DNA of 64,000 nucleotides from Acidovorax sp. GBBC 1281 (GCF_028473645.1 NZ_CP097269.1:3862001-3926000), one strand, 5' to 3'; numbered from the stretch's first letter, positions 28,988 through 38,632 are shown. Translations and numbers: made by a program. Notes: generated by a model not told the origin, from the letters alone.

Positions 28988-29821
28988 ATGAAACTCCACA
29001 TCGTTCCCGCCCGTGCCGGCCTTGACTGGGTCCGGCTCGGCATCCGCGTCTTCTGGCGCCAGCCGATGGCGCTGGCGGCCCTGTTCTTCATGACCATGGC
29101 CGCGATGTCGCTGGCCACCCTGCTGCCGCTGATCGGCCCGGCCGTCGCGCTGGCCCTGCTGCCCTCGGCCACGCTGGCCATGATGGTGGCCGCGGGCGAG
29201 GCCACGCAGGGGCGCTTTCCCACGCCAGCGCTGCTGCTGGTGGCGTTTCGCACCGGGCGCCAGCGGCTGCGCGACATGCTCATCCTGGGCGCCCTGTACG
29301 CCATGGGCTTTCTGGCGGTGATGGCGATTTCGGCGCTGGTGGACGACGGGCAGTTCGCCCGCGTGTACCTGGGCGGCGAGCAGCTCACGCGCGAGGTGGC
29401 CGAGGCGGGGGATTTCCAGGCCGCCATGTGGCTTGCCCTGGCGCTGTACGTGCCGCTGTCGCTGCTGTTCTGGCATGCGCCGGGCCTGGTGCACTGGCAC
29501 GGCGTGCCGCCCGTGAAGGCATTGTTCTTCAGCATGGTGGCGTGCCTGCGCAACTTCAGCGCATTCACCGTCTATGGCCTGGTGTGGACGGGCGTGTTCC
29601 TGGGCGCGGGCATCGTGGTCAGCATCGGCGTTACGCTGCTGGCGCTCCTGGGCCTGGGCAGCGGCGTGGCAGGCGGCATCATGGTGGCGACCGCGCTCAT
29701 GCTGGCGGCGATGTTCTTCACCTCGGTGGTGTTTTCGTTCCGCGACTGCTTCGAGCCACCGGAGCGGCGCCTGGTCCCGACTCCGTCCGAGGCCGCTGCC
29801 GAGCCGCCCGGCCCGCTCTGA
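28988..29821 (+). CDS. BPSS1780-type integral membrane protein
   Basis: 277 residues, ATG at 28988. It starts MKLHIVPARAGLDWVRLGIR, which, with the following VFWRQPMALAALFF, is characteristic of the BPSS1780 family common in Burkholderiales. Six or so hydrophobic segments follow; FWHAPGLVHWHGVPPVKALF lies between them. No function is established. It ends in a short Pro-rich tail. Confidence 0.8.
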   Translation: MKLHIVPARAGLDWVRLGIRVFWRQPMALAALFFMTMAAMSLATLLPLIGPAVALALLPSATLAMMVAAGEATQGRFPTPALLLVAFRTGRQRLRDMLILGALYAMGFLAVMAISALVDDGQFARVYLGGEQLTREVAEAGDFQAAMWLALALYVPLSLLFWHAPGLVHWHGVPPVKALFFSMVACLRNFSAFTVYGLVWTGVFLGAGIVVSIGVTLLALLGLGSGVAGGIMVATALMLAAMFFTSVVFSFRDCFEPPERRLVPTPSEAAAEPPGPL

Positions 29822-29988
29822 CGCGCATGCCCTTCGGGGCCAGGCCACGGGGCAAAAGTCCCCGGGCCACCGCCGGCCGGACGAGCGCAGTCCGGTCCGG
29901 CCGACGGTCCCGCATTCGCCCGTCGATCGCTCCGATCCCCTGCATGGGGCGCGATGCAGCGGTCAATGCAGCCGCCAGCGTCACACGG

Positions 29989-30033
29989 CTGTCACCATTC
30001 CTTCAAATCGCTGTCACGGGCGATTCCTAGCAT
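29989..30033 (+). promoter_or_regulatory. Pho box with -10 element before phoX-like gene
   Basis: Three 7-bp units spaced by 4 bp: CTGTCAC (29989-29995), CCTTCAA (30000-30006) and CTGTCAC (30011-30017), an 11-bp period as in PhoB sites. A -10-like TAGCAT follows at 30028-30033, exactly 10 bp after the last unit, where PhoB replaces the -35 element. The intergenic gap (29822-30145) holds nothing else I can identify. The gene served is 113 bp further on. Confidence 0.82.
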
Positions 30034-30145
30034 CCGGGCAGTGGAAGCGGCATTGCGTCGTTTCCGCGTTTGGCTCGCCGGCATGCCGCTCCCCACGGCC
30101 GTTGCCGGCGGCGTATCGCACCCCTCTCCTTTCCGGAACAAAACG

Positions 30146-32089
30146 ATGTCCCACACCCCGATGCCCACCCGCCGCAAGGCCCTGCAATTCCTCGCCGGCG
30201 TGCCGATGCTGCCGCTGGGCGCCAGCGCCTCCGCATCCTTCCTGACCGCCTGCGGCGGCGGCAGCGATGGCGCCACGTTCGCATCGGCCAGCTTCAGCTC
30301 GATGGCCGCGCCCACGCTGTCCAACCCGGCTGCCATGGCGACCACGTCCGTGGGCTCCACGATGAGCGTGAAGTTCAGCGACAACTCGGTGCAGAACTAC
30401 CAGCTGGCCTACCAGCCCTTCTTCGTGACGGGCGACATGGTGTCCGACGGCAAGGGCGGCAAGATCCTCGCGGGCGGCTATGTGGACATCAACAACAAGG
30501 CCATCACCGACACCACCGTGGCCGGCAAGGAACGCCAGTTCTTCTCCGACTCGCCGGACGGCACCTCGCTGCTGACCGTGGCCAATGCCAAGGTGGACGG
30601 CGTGAAGGGCAACCCCGTGTTCGCCGTGGTGCAGTTCGAATACACCACCTGGGCGCAGGACGGCAAGACCGACATGTACGGCAAGCTGCCCTCCCCCATC
30701 GCCGTGCTGAGCCTGGACCAGGACCCCGCCACCGGCAAGCTGTCGCTGGTCAAGTACCACAACGTGGACACCTCCAAGGTGCACGGCCTGTGGATCACCT
30801 GCGGCGCGAGCCTGTCGCCCTGGGGCACCCACCTGTCCAGCGAAGAGTACGAGCCGGACGCCTTCACCATCGCCTCCAACGCGCAGTTCAAGGCCTACAG
30901 CAAGAACCTGTACGGCAGCGAGACGGCGGCCAACCCCTACCACTACGGCCACATGCCCGAAGTGACGGTGAACGCCGACGGCACGGCCAGCATCAAGAAG
31001 CACTTCTGCATGGGCCGCATCTCGCACGAGCTGGTGCAGGTCATGCCCGACCAGCGCACCGCGCTCATGGGTGACGACGCCACCAACAGCGCCTACTTCG
31101 TCTTCGTGGCCGACAAGGAAAAGGACCTGTCCTCCGGCACGCTGTATGCCGCCAAGGTCGGCGCGGGCTTCTCCATCGACCCCGCTGCCACCACCGCCGC
31201 GCCGCTCACCTGGATCAAGCTGGGCTCCGCCACCAGCGCCGAGATCGAGGCCCTGGCCGGCAAGCTCAAGCCCACGGACATCATGACCGTGGCCAGCGCC
31301 GACCCCAAGGACACGACCTTCACCAAGATCGTCGCCAACGGCAAGACCGAGTGGATCAAGCTGAACGCCGGCATGGAAAAGGCCGCCGCCTTTCTGGAAA
31401 CCCACCGCTACGCCGCCCTGCTGGGCGCCAGCCTGGGTTTCACCAAGATGGAAGGCACCACGGTCAACGCCAAGGACAAGATCGCCTACTCGGCACTGCA
31501 GAACATCCAGACCTCGATGGTGGCGGGCAACGCGGCCAACGTGCCGGGCAACGGCATCTCGGTGCCCAAGCAGCTCGTGGCCGGCGCCGTGATGGCGCTG
31601 AACCTGCGCGGCGGCCAGAAGGACACCACCGGCGCCGCGATCAACAGCGACTGGATGCCCGTGGACACCAAGGCCCTGCTGGCCGGCGAAGACATCACGG
31701 CCGACGCGCTCGGCAACACCGCCAACCCGAACAACATCGCCAACCCGGACAACCTCAAGTTCTCCGAAAAGCTGCGCACGCTGTTCATCGGCGAGGACAG
31801 CAGCCAGCACGTCAACAACTTCCTGTGGGCGTACAACGTGGACACGAAGCAGCTGTCGCGCCTGATGTCGGTGCCCGCAGGCGGCGAATCCACCGGCCTG
31901 CATGCGGTGGACGAGATCAACGGCTTCACCTACATCATGAGCAATTTCCAGCACGCCGGCGACTGGGGCAGCATCCACAGCAAGGTCAAGGACACGCTGG
32001 ACCCGCTGGTGCGCGCCAACTACAAGGACAAGTTCGGCTCGGCCGTGGGCTACCTGACGGGCACGCCGTCGCAGATGAAGCTGAGCTGA
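30146..32089 (+). CDS. PhoX-type alkaline phosphatase (DUF839), Tat-exported
   Basis: 647 residues, ATG at 30146. The N terminus PTRRKALQFLAGVPMLPLGA is a twin-arginine signal and is followed by SFLTACGGGSDG, where the Cys may be lipid-modified. The body shows PhoX/DUF839 features such as LWITCGASLSPWGTHLSSEE and GRISHELVQVMPDQRTALMG. PhoX enzymes are periplasmic or surface phosphomonoesterases that need calcium and iron, made under phosphate starvation. The Pho box upstream agrees with that role. A strong terminator follows the gene. Confidence 0.87.
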   Translation: MSHTPMPTRRKALQFLAGVPMLPLGASASASFLTACGGGSDGATFASASFSSMAAPTLSNPAAMATTSVGSTMSVKFSDNSVQNYQLAYQPFFVTGDMVSDGKGGKILAGGYVDINNKAITDTTVAGKERQFFSDSPDGTSLLTVANAKVDGVKGNPVFAVVQFEYTTWAQDGKTDMYGKLPSPIAVLSLDQDPATGKLSLVKYHNVDTSKVHGLWITCGASLSPWGTHLSSEEYEPDAFTIASNAQFKAYSKNLYGSETAANPYHYGHMPEVTVNADGTASIKKHFCMGRISHELVQVMPDQRTALMGDDATNSAYFVFVADKEKDLSSGTLYAAKVGAGFSIDPAATTAAPLTWIKLGSATSAEIEALAGKLKPTDIMTVASADPKDTTFTKIVANGKTEWIKLNAGMEKAAAFLETHRYAALLGASLGFTKMEGTTVNAKDKIAYSALQNIQTSMVAGNAANVPGNGISVPKQLVAGAVMALNLRGGQKDTTGAAINSDWMPVDTKALLAGEDITADALGNTANPNNIANPDNLKFSEKLRTLFIGEDSSQHVNNFLWAYNVDTKQLSRLMSVPAGGESTGLHAVDEINGFTYIMSNFQHAGDWGSIHSKVKDTLDPLVRANYKDKFGSAVGYLTGTPSQMKLS

Positions 32090-32150
32090 GCGCAGCCGCT
32101 CTCCCGGCATCGGAGCCGTGCCAGCGCGGCACGGCCGGTGCCCACCCAAA

Positions 32151-32177
32151 AGCGAGGCCCTGGCCTCGCTTTTTTTC
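32151..32177 (+). terminator. Intrinsic terminator after phoX-like gene
   Basis: Inverted repeat AGCGAGGCC / GGCCTCGCT directly followed by a run of seven T. It lies about 60 bp after the PhoX stop codon. The bases between here and 32587 carry the repeat at 32269, the iron-type promoter at 32362 and a GC-rich leader of about 190 bp in which I see no gene. Confidence 0.9.
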
Positions 32178-32268
32178 ATGGGATTGGCACACGGCAGCAC
32201 CCATGGCGCACCGCCACAGAATATTGGAGCAAAAACCGGCTCCAGCACATATTCTTCTATGGCATGCA

Positions 32269-32287
32269 GCTACAAAAATAATAGCAA
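32269..32287 (+). repeat. Dispersed 19-nt palindromic repeat, copy C (intergenic)
   Basis: GCTACAAAAATAATAGCAA. The 45 bp before it (from 32226: GGAGCAAAAACCGGCTCC and onward) resemble the longer form of a repeat I recall from Comamonadaceae genomes; that recollection was not checked. Confidence 0.6.
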
Positions 32288-32361
32288 ATAGCGTCTCCCA
32301 TGGAGACCCGCCCTTTCCGGCCGCTCCGCGCATGGCGGTACGGGGCGAAGGGTTGTCTTCA

Positions 32362-32388
32362 AATGATAATAAATCGCATTCTTATAAT
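32362..32388 (+). promoter_or_regulatory. Fur-like site overlapping a promoter, before the imelysin operon
   Basis: AATGATAATAAATCGCATT (32362-32380) has one perfect Fur half (TGATAAT) and a degraded second half. A consensus -10, TATAAT, follows at 32383-32388, so a bound repressor would block the promoter. The genes downstream are of the iron-regulated imelysin type. The transcript would have a leader of about 190 bases. Confidence 0.65.
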
Positions 32389-32586
32389 GCCCGCTCACTC
32401 AGGCGCACCCCGGGCGCCGTGCTGCCGACCGGCGGCCGGATGCCCCCACCTTGCCGCCTGTTCCCGCTGCCGCTTCCACCGGCCGCTGCCCCCGGCCCGA
32501 GCCCGGCGGCGCGCGGCCCGGCGCCCTGCCTCCGGCAGGCCGGAAAGCGTCCGCCCGGTCCGTTTTTACCCAACCTGGAGATGCCC

Positions 32587-33786
32587 ATGACGACCCCCTT
32601 GTTCAGAACCGCCGCCCTCGCCGCCCTGCTGGCCGCCAGTCCGCTCGGCGCCGTGGGCGTGGCCCAGGCACAAGGCACCGCCGTCCAGGCCTCCCAGCCC
32701 GCCACCGCCAATGCCGTGGCTGCCCACTACGCCACGCTGGTGCACGCCAACTACGAAGACACGCTGAACGCAGCCAAGGCCATGCACGCCGCCATCAAGG
32801 CCTTCACGGCCAAGCCGTCGGTGGAGACGCTGGCCGAGGCCCGCAAGACCTGGCTGGCCGCGCGCGAGTTCTATGGCCAGACCGAGGCGTTCCGCTTCTA
32901 CGGCGGCCCGATCGACGACGACAAGGGCCCCGAAGGCCAGATCAACGCCTGGCCCATGGACGAGTCGTACGTGGACAGCGTCGAAGGCAAGCCCGACGCC
33001 GGCCTGGTGAACAACCGCCAATTCGCCATCACCAAGAAGAACCTCGCCGCGCAGAACGAGCGCGGCGGCGAGGAGAACATCGCCACCGGCTGGCACGCCA
33101 TCGAGTTCTTCCTGTGGGGCCAGGACCTCTCGGACACCGGCCCGGGCGACCGCAACTTCGAGGACTTCGTCGATGGCAAGGGCAAGAACGCCGACCGCCG
33201 CCGCCAGTACCTGACGGTGGTCACCGACCTGCTGATCGACGACCTCACCTTCCTCGTCAAGGCCTGGGACCCGAAGGCCAAGAACAACTACCGCGCCAAG
33301 TTCGCCAAGGGCGGGCAGGAATCGGTGCGCAAGATGCTGGTGGGCCTGGGCTCGCTCTCGCGCGGTGAACTGGCCGGCGAGCGGCTGGAGGTCGCGCTCA
33401 ACAGCCAGGACCAGGAAGACGAGCACTCCTGCTTTTCCGACAACACGCACCGCGACGCGGTGACCAATGCCCAGGGCATCCAGAACGTGTGGCTGGGCCA
33501 GTACCGGCGCGCCGATGGCAGCCAGGTGCAGGGCCCCTCGCTGCGCGACCTGGTGGCCGCCAAGGACGCCGCCCTGGCCGAGAAGACCACGCAGCAGATC
33601 GCCGCGTCGGTGAAGGCGGCCGAGGCCATCCAGGCGCCGTTCGACCGCGAGATCATCGGCGAGAAGGACGCGCCGGGCCGCCAGCGCATCCAGAAAACCA
33701 TCGACAGCCTGAGCGCGCAGTCCAAGGACCTGGTCGCCGCCGCCAACGCCATCGGCATCACCCGGCTGACTCTCGTGCAACCCTGA
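32587..33786 (+). CDS. Imelysin-family (M75, IrpA-like) periplasmic protein
   Basis: 399 residues from ATG 32587; GGAG six bases upstream favours this over the ATG at 32581. A signal peptide runs to about VAQAQG. The family hallmark G-x-H-x-x-E appears as TGWHAIEFFLWG, and the N-terminal half has FRFYGGPIDDDKGPEGQINA and WPMDESYVDS. IrpA-type imelysins are iron-regulated and thought to bind iron or haem-related ligands in the periplasm. It is first in a four-gene operon behind a Fur-like site. Confidence 0.92.
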   Translation: MTTPLFRTAALAALLAASPLGAVGVAQAQGTAVQASQPATANAVAAHYATLVHANYEDTLNAAKAMHAAIKAFTAKPSVETLAEARKTWLAAREFYGQTEAFRFYGGPIDDDKGPEGQINAWPMDESYVDSVEGKPDAGLVNNRQFAITKKNLAAQNERGGEENIATGWHAIEFFLWGQDLSDTGPGDRNFEDFVDGKGKNADRRRQYLTVVTDLLIDDLTFLVKAWDPKAKNNYRAKFAKGGQESVRKMLVGLGSLSRGELAGERLEVALNSQDQEDEHSCFSDNTHRDAVTNAQGIQNVWLGQYRRADGSQVQGPSLRDLVAAKDAALAEKTTQQIAASVKAAEAIQAPFDREIIGEKDAPGRQRIQKTIDSLSAQSKDLVAAANAIGITRLTLVQP

Positions 33787-33793
33787 TCCCGCG

Positions 33794-35263
33794 ATGCGTT
33801 TCCTGAAAGCCTTCCACCGTCGCCGCACCTGGCGCCTCGCGACCGCCAGTGCAGGCCTGGCGGCGGCCGCCACGGGCCTCGTGGCCAGCGGCCACCCGGA
33901 CCCGCTGGGCGAGAAGCCCGGCGGCGACACCACCGTGTTCGCCACCGGGCGCAACGCCTTCTCGTTCCCCGCGGCCAACCTGCCGGACGACGAGCGCACG
34001 CGCTTCGTCATCGGCAACTCGTTCTTTCGCCGCAACTGGGTGGAGGCACCCGCCTCGACCAAGGCGCGCGACGGCCTGGGGCCGCACTTCATCGCGCGCT
34101 CTTGCGGCGGCTGCCATGTGCAGGACGGCCGGGGCGCGCCGCCCGAGATCTTCAACCGCCTGGGCGAGACCAAGGACCCCACGGTGGCGCTGCTGATCCG
34201 CCTGTCCATCCCCGGTGCCGACGGCCACGGCGGACCGCTGCACGAGCCCGTGTACGGCGACCAGTTCAACAACGCGGGCATCACCGGCGTGAAGCCCGAG
34301 GGCCGCGTCACCCTGCGCTACCAGACCATCCAGGGCCAGTTCGCCGACGGCACGCCCTACACCCTGCTCGACCCGAAATACGGCTTTGCCGACTTAGGGT
34401 ACGGGCCGATGCACCCGGACGTGATGGTCAGCCCGCGCATCGCGCCGCAGATCATCGGCGTGGGCCTGCTGGAGGCCATCGATGAGGCCGACATCCTGGC
34501 CAATGCCGCCGACCAGGCCAAGGCGCCCGGCCCCATCAAGGGCGTGCCCAACCGCGTGTGGGATGCGCCATCGGCCCGGATGATGATCGGCCGCTTCGGC
34601 TGGAAGGGCAACGTGGCCACCATCGCGCACCAGACCGGCGGCGCTTTCGTGGGCGACATGGGCATCACTTCGCGCCACTTCCCGCACGAGGCCTGCACGC
34701 CCGCGCAAAAGGACTGCCTGGCCGCGCCCAGCGGCAAGAGCGCGGGCCGCCAGGGCCAGCCGGGCGTGGAGATCGACGACAAGACCTTCGACGACGTGGT
34801 GTTCTACCAGGCCACGCTCGCCCCACCCGCCCGCCGAAAGGTGAACGACGTGCAGGTGCAGCGCGGCCAGGCGCTCTTCGCCCAGGCCCAGTGCGCCGCC
34901 TGCCACCGCCCCAGCTACGTCACCAAGGAAGGGCCGTTCCCGCGCCTGACCAGCAAGGCCGTCTCGGGCCAGCGCATCTGGCCCTACACCGACATGCTGC
35001 TGCACGACATGGGCGAAGCCCTGGCCGACCACCGGCCCGACTTCGCGGCCAACGGCCGGCAGTGGAAGACGCCCCCGCTGTGGGGCACGGGCTTGATCCA
35101 GGACGTGAACGGCCACACCCGCCTGCTGCACGACGGCCGCGCGCGCGGCGTGCTCGAAGCCATCCTGTGGCACGGCGGCGAGGCCGAGGAAGCCAAGCAG
35201 AACGTGCTCAAGATGAACAAGGCCGAGCGCGACGCGCTCGTGCAATTCGTGGAGTCGCTATGA
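33794..35263 (+). CDS. Di-haem oxidoreductase (DUF1111, c-type cytochrome, IrpB-like)
   Basis: 489 residues. Two haem c motifs are present: SCGGCHVQDGRG about one fifth into the protein and QCAACHRPS in the last third. The N terminus has a membrane or export segment (TASAGLAAAATGLVASG). The family name 'thiol oxidoreductase' is historical; it accompanies imelysins in iron-regulated operons and may reduce or oxidise the bound iron ligand. Its stop overlaps the next ATG (ATGA), so the two are translated together. Confidence 0.92.
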   Translation: MRFLKAFHRRRTWRLATASAGLAAAATGLVASGHPDPLGEKPGGDTTVFATGRNAFSFPAANLPDDERTRFVIGNSFFRRNWVEAPASTKARDGLGPHFIARSCGGCHVQDGRGAPPEIFNRLGETKDPTVALLIRLSIPGADGHGGPLHEPVYGDQFNNAGITGVKPEGRVTLRYQTIQGQFADGTPYTLLDPKYGFADLGYGPMHPDVMVSPRIAPQIIGVGLLEAIDEADILANAADQAKAPGPIKGVPNRVWDAPSARMMIGRFGWKGNVATIAHQTGGAFVGDMGITSRHFPHEACTPAQKDCLAAPSGKSAGRQGQPGVEIDDKTFDDVVFYQATLAPPARRKVNDVQVQRGQALFAQAQCAACHRPSYVTKEGPFPRLTSKAVSGQRIWPYTDMLLHDMGEALADHRPDFAANGRQWKTPPLWGTGLIQDVNGHTRLLHDGRARGVLEAILWHGGEAEEAKQNVLKMNKAERDALVQFVESL

Positions 35264-36366
35264 CGAAATTCCCTGCTCTGCGCCCCCTGCCCCGCCTGGC
35301 CGCGGTGGCGCTGTGCGCCCTGGCGGGCGCTGCGGCCACCGCCACCGCGCAGACCAACTGGCGGCACGACGCTGTGCCGTTCTACGACACCACGCACGCC
35401 CTGCAAAGCCTCTACGGCCATTGGGCCCTGCCCCGCGCGGGCGACTTCGCCACCGCGGCGCAGGCCCTGCCGCCCGCGCTGCGGGCCCTGTGCGATGCGC
35501 CGCCCGCACAGGCCGGCGCGGCGCTGGACGCCGCCCGCGGCGCCTGGCGCAGCACCATGCTCGCGTGGGAGAGCCTGGGCGCCGTGGCCGTGGGCCCGGT
35601 GATCGCCCGGCGCACGCAGCGCCAGATCGACTTCGCACCCACCCGACCCCCGCTCATCGAGCGCGCCATCAAGGCCCAGCCGCAGGGTGCCAAGGCGTTC
35701 GAGCGCGTGGGCACGCCCGCCAAGGGCCTGCCCGCCCTCGAATGGCTGCTGTGGACACAGCCGGCCCAGCCCGCCACGCCGGCCTGCCGGTACGCAGTGG
35801 AGACGGCGCTGGACGTGGAGCGCGAGGCCGTGGCGCTCAAGGCGGCGTTCGACGGCGCCGCCACCACCGACTGGGCCGCCGAGGACGAGCAGGAGCGCTC
35901 CACCCAGGCCATGGGCGAGTTTATCAACCAGTGGGTGGGCGGCATCGAACGCCTGCGCTGGGCCCACATGGAAAAGCCGCTGCGCGCCGCCCAGGGCGGC
36001 CGCACGCCGGACTACCCCCGCGCCGCCAGCGGCCTCACGCCCGAAGCCTGGGCCGCCGAATGGAAGGCCTTGCGCACGCTGGCCGTGCTGCCGCAGGGCG
36101 CCGCGCTGCCCAAGCCGGGCGAGTCCCTCGTGCCGCTGGAAACCTACCTGCGCGGCCGCGGCCTGAACCCCCTGGCCGACCAGTTGCTGCAGGCCACGCA
36201 GCGCATCGACACCGCCTTTGCCGCCCTGGCGCAGCCCAGCAAGAACACCGGGCCGCAGGTGCTGCAGGCGGCCAAGGAACTGACCGCGCTCAAGCGCCTG
36301 GCCGAGGCCGAGATCGCGCCGGCGCTGCAGGTGAGCATCGGGTTTTCGGACGCCGACGGGGACTGA
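35260..36366 (+). CDS. Second imelysin-family periplasmic protein
   Basis: 368 residues, ATG at 35260 overlapping the previous stop. The signal peptide is PALRPLPRLAAVALCALAGA with cleavage near ATAQT. It is a divergent imelysin: the usual GxHxxE region is seen as KGLPALEWLLWTQ, so the His is replaced by Pro/Ala context while the Glu remains. This type is common as the second imelysin of such operons. It probably forms a complex with the di-haem protein or the first imelysin. Confidence 0.85.
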   Translation: MTKFPALRPLPRLAAVALCALAGAAATATAQTNWRHDAVPFYDTTHALQSLYGHWALPRAGDFATAAQALPPALRALCDAPPAQAGAALDAARGAWRSTMLAWESLGAVAVGPVIARRTQRQIDFAPTRPPLIERAIKAQPQGAKAFERVGTPAKGLPALEWLLWTQPAQPATPACRYAVETALDVEREAVALKAAFDGAATTDWAAEDEQERSTQAMGEFINQWVGGIERLRWAHMEKPLRAAQGGRTPDYPRAASGLTPEAWAAEWKALRTLAVLPQGAALPKPGESLVPLETYLRGRGLNPLADQLLQATQRIDTAFAALAQPSKNTGPQVLQAAKELTALKRLAEAEIAPALQVSIGFSDADGD

Positions 36367-36370
36367 CGCC

Positions 36371-37573
36371 ATGCCAACCAAGCGACCGGAACGCATCCCT
36401 GCCGCCTCGGCACCGCTGTCGCGCCGGCAGGCGCTGCGGCTCGGCGCAGGCCTGGGGCTGGCCGTGCCGCTGGCCGCCGCCTGGGCCGGCCCGGCCGCCG
36501 CCGCGGGCTCACTGCGCCTGGCAGCGGCATGGCAACAGGAAGACGGCAGCTACCGCATCGGTGTGCTGCAGGCCCGGCCCGGCCAGGACGCACCGCTGCG
36601 CGCAACGCACACCCTGGACATTCCCACCCGTGCCCACGGCCTGTGCCCCCTGCCGGACGGCAGCATCGTGGCGGCGTCGCGCCGGCCCGGCGACTGGCTG
36701 GTGCGCTGGTGGCCAGGCACCCCGCGCGAACCCGTCTGGCAGTGGACGGACGGCACCCGCTCGTTCAACGGCCACGTGATCGCATCGCCGGACGGACGCC
36801 TGCTCTACACGACCGAGACCGATGCCGACACCGGCCAGAGCCTCGTCGTGCAGCGCAGCGCCGAGCGGCTGGAGGCGGTGAGCGAATGGCCCACGCAGGG
36901 CATCGACGCGCACGAACTCATCTGGGACCGCCACACGCTCGCCGATGGCGCGCCCACCTTGATCGTCGCCAACGGCGGCGTGCCCACCGCGCCGGAGACC
37001 GGCCGCGTGAAACGCGCGCTGGAGACCATGGACTCGTCCGTCGTACGGCTGCATGGCCGCACCGGCGACGTGCTGGGCCAATGGCGGCTGGACGACCGGC
37101 GGCTGAGCCTTCGGCACCTGGCCTGGAGCGCCGATGGCCGCGTGCTGGGCATCGCCCTGCAAGCCGAGCACGACGGCCAGCCGGACCGGGAGGCGGCGCC
37201 CGTGCTGGCGCTCTTTGATGGCAAGGCGTTGCGGGCCACCGCGCCCGTCCCCGCGCAGGGACCCGGCGGTCCACAGGGCGTTTTGCAAGGCGGTTTGCGG
37301 GGGTATGGCGGCAGCATCGCCGCCACCCCCGAGGGATGGGCCGTGAGCTGCCCTCGCGCCCAGGGCATCGCCACCTTCAGCCCACAAGGGGAATGGCAGC
37401 GCCTGGTGGCGTTGCCCGAGGTCTGCGCACTCGCCGTGAACGGCACCGCGCTCTGGGCTGCCGGACTGGACCACACCCTCGAAGACGCCCGCGGCGCCGC
37501 ACCGCAGCCCCATCTCCACCGCAGCGGCTTGGCCAAAGCGCGTGTGGACAACCACTGGTACATCACCGGGTAA
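36371..37573 (+). CDS. DUF1513 protein, Tat-exported beta-propeller-like
   Basis: 400 residues, ATG at 36371, four bases after the previous stop. A twin-arginine signal (LSRRQALRLGAGLGLAVPLA) leads into a repeating beta pattern consistent with a propeller (HGLCPLPDGSIVAASRRPGD, FNGHVIASPDGRLLYTTETD). DUF1513 proteins are usually the last member of imelysin/di-haem operons, as here. The biochemical role is unknown; export in folded form suggests a cofactor. Confidence 0.88.
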   Translation: MPTKRPERIPAASAPLSRRQALRLGAGLGLAVPLAAAWAGPAAAAGSLRLAAAWQQEDGSYRIGVLQARPGQDAPLRATHTLDIPTRAHGLCPLPDGSIVAASRRPGDWLVRWWPGTPREPVWQWTDGTRSFNGHVIASPDGRLLYTTETDADTGQSLVVQRSAERLEAVSEWPTQGIDAHELIWDRHTLADGAPTLIVANGGVPTAPETGRVKRALETMDSSVVRLHGRTGDVLGQWRLDDRRLSLRHLAWSADGRVLGIALQAEHDGQPDREAAPVLALFDGKALRATAPVPAQGPGGPQGVLQGGLRGYGGSIAATPEGWAVSCPRAQGIATFSPQGEWQRLVALPEVCALAVNGTALWAAGLDHTLEDARGAAPQPHLHRSGLAKARVDNHWYITG

Positions 37574-37701
37574 ACCCTGCACACGCCCTCTTGAGAGATG
37601 TTGCATCGCGGAACACCAAAAATAAAAACTATCGAACTCATTACAAAATGGCAAAAATTTAGGACTTTTCCTTACACTCCGCCGGTTATCACGGGGTGCC
37701 C

Positions 37702-38598
37702 ATGTCCTTTCTTCCTCCGCAACGCAAACACCTGATCGCGGCCCTGGTGGCTGGGGCCCTGCACTGCCATGCAGTGATGGCGGCGGACATCGTGCTTGCA
37801 CCGCCGCCCAATGGCGGCTTCACGGTGACCAACACCGACAAAACCCAGATCCGCCTGCGCGTGGACGAGGCGTCAGGCTCCGTGACGGTGCCCGGACTGG
37901 CGTCGGCGCCGTCGCAGGCGACGCCGGTGTGCCATGGCCCCGGAGGCGCCCTCGGCAACTGTGCGGGCGTGGTGGGGGCCACCGGCGCGACAGGTGCCAC
38001 GGGCGCTACAGGCCCGGCTGGCGCCACCGGGGCGACCGGCATCGCGGGTCCGACCGGCCCCACGGGCATCGCCGGCCCGACAGGGACCACCGGCCTATCC
38101 GGCGCCACCGGGGCCACAGGCAGTGCCGGGCCCACCGGGGCGACCGGCGTGACAGGACCCACGGGCACCACCGGAGCGACGGGGGCCCTCGGCCCCACGG
38201 GCAGCGCGGGAGTGGCCGGGCCCACGGGCCCCACGGGATCGGCAGGCGCCACGGGCGCCACAGGCTCCACCGGTGGCACCGGCCCTGCGGGCCCGACCGG
38301 CGCGGCAGGCTCGGTGAGCACGGGAGTCACCGTGCGCGAGATCACGCTGCAACCGGTGAATGCACAGGCCTGCGCCGTCACCTCCTGCTGCAATGCGGGC
38401 GAGAAGGTGCTGGGCGGCGGCCATTCCGCAAGCACCGGCCAGACATCGCCCGAGGACATCGGCGTCTATCTGGGCGAGAGCCGCCCGGTGGCCAATTGCG
38501 GCGGCAATGCGGGCACCTTCGGTTGGACGATCCGCGCCCTCAACTCCTATCGCTCGGACCTGCAAAGCTGCACGGCCTACGCGATCTGCGCCCAGTAA
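37702..38598 (+). CDS. Collagen-like (Gly-X-Y repeat) exported protein
   Basis: 298 residues from ATG 37702 (a GTG two codons earlier is possible). A signal peptide ([20 protein letters not shown]) is followed by a small N domain ([19 protein letters not shown]). About residues 92-204 are 37 uninterrupted G-X-Y triplets, mostly GAT, GPT, GSA and GIA, with no charged residue. The C domain of about 90 residues holds six Cys and ends [10 protein letters not shown], a type seen at the end of bacterial collagen-like proteins. It should trimerise into a rod at the cell surface. The gap before it (37574-37701) is AT-rich and probably carries the promoter. First gene of a five-gene cluster. Confidence 0.88.
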   Translation: MSFLPPQRKHLIAALVAGALHCHAVMAADIVLAPPPNGGFTVTNTDKTQIRLRVDEASGSVTVPGLASAPSQATPVCHGPGGALGNCAGVVGATGATGATGATGPAGATGATGIAGPTGPTGIAGPTGTTGLSGATGATGSAGPTGATGVTGPTGTTGATGALGPTGSAGVAGPTGPTGSAGATGATGSTGGTGPAGPTGAAGSVSTGVTVREITLQPVNAQACAVTSCCNAGEKVLGGGHSASTGQTSPEDIGVYLGESRPVANCGGNAGTFGWTIRALNSYRSDLQSCTAYAICAQ

Positions 38599-38632
38599 CG
38601 GCGCTGGCTTCACCCACGGCCCGCATCGCCCC

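Noticed and set aside
37972..38320. Short tandem repeats that might suggest a CRISPR or VNTR array
   Set aside because: The repeats follow a 9-bp codon pattern and encode G-X-Y triplets in frame; there are no unique spacers.
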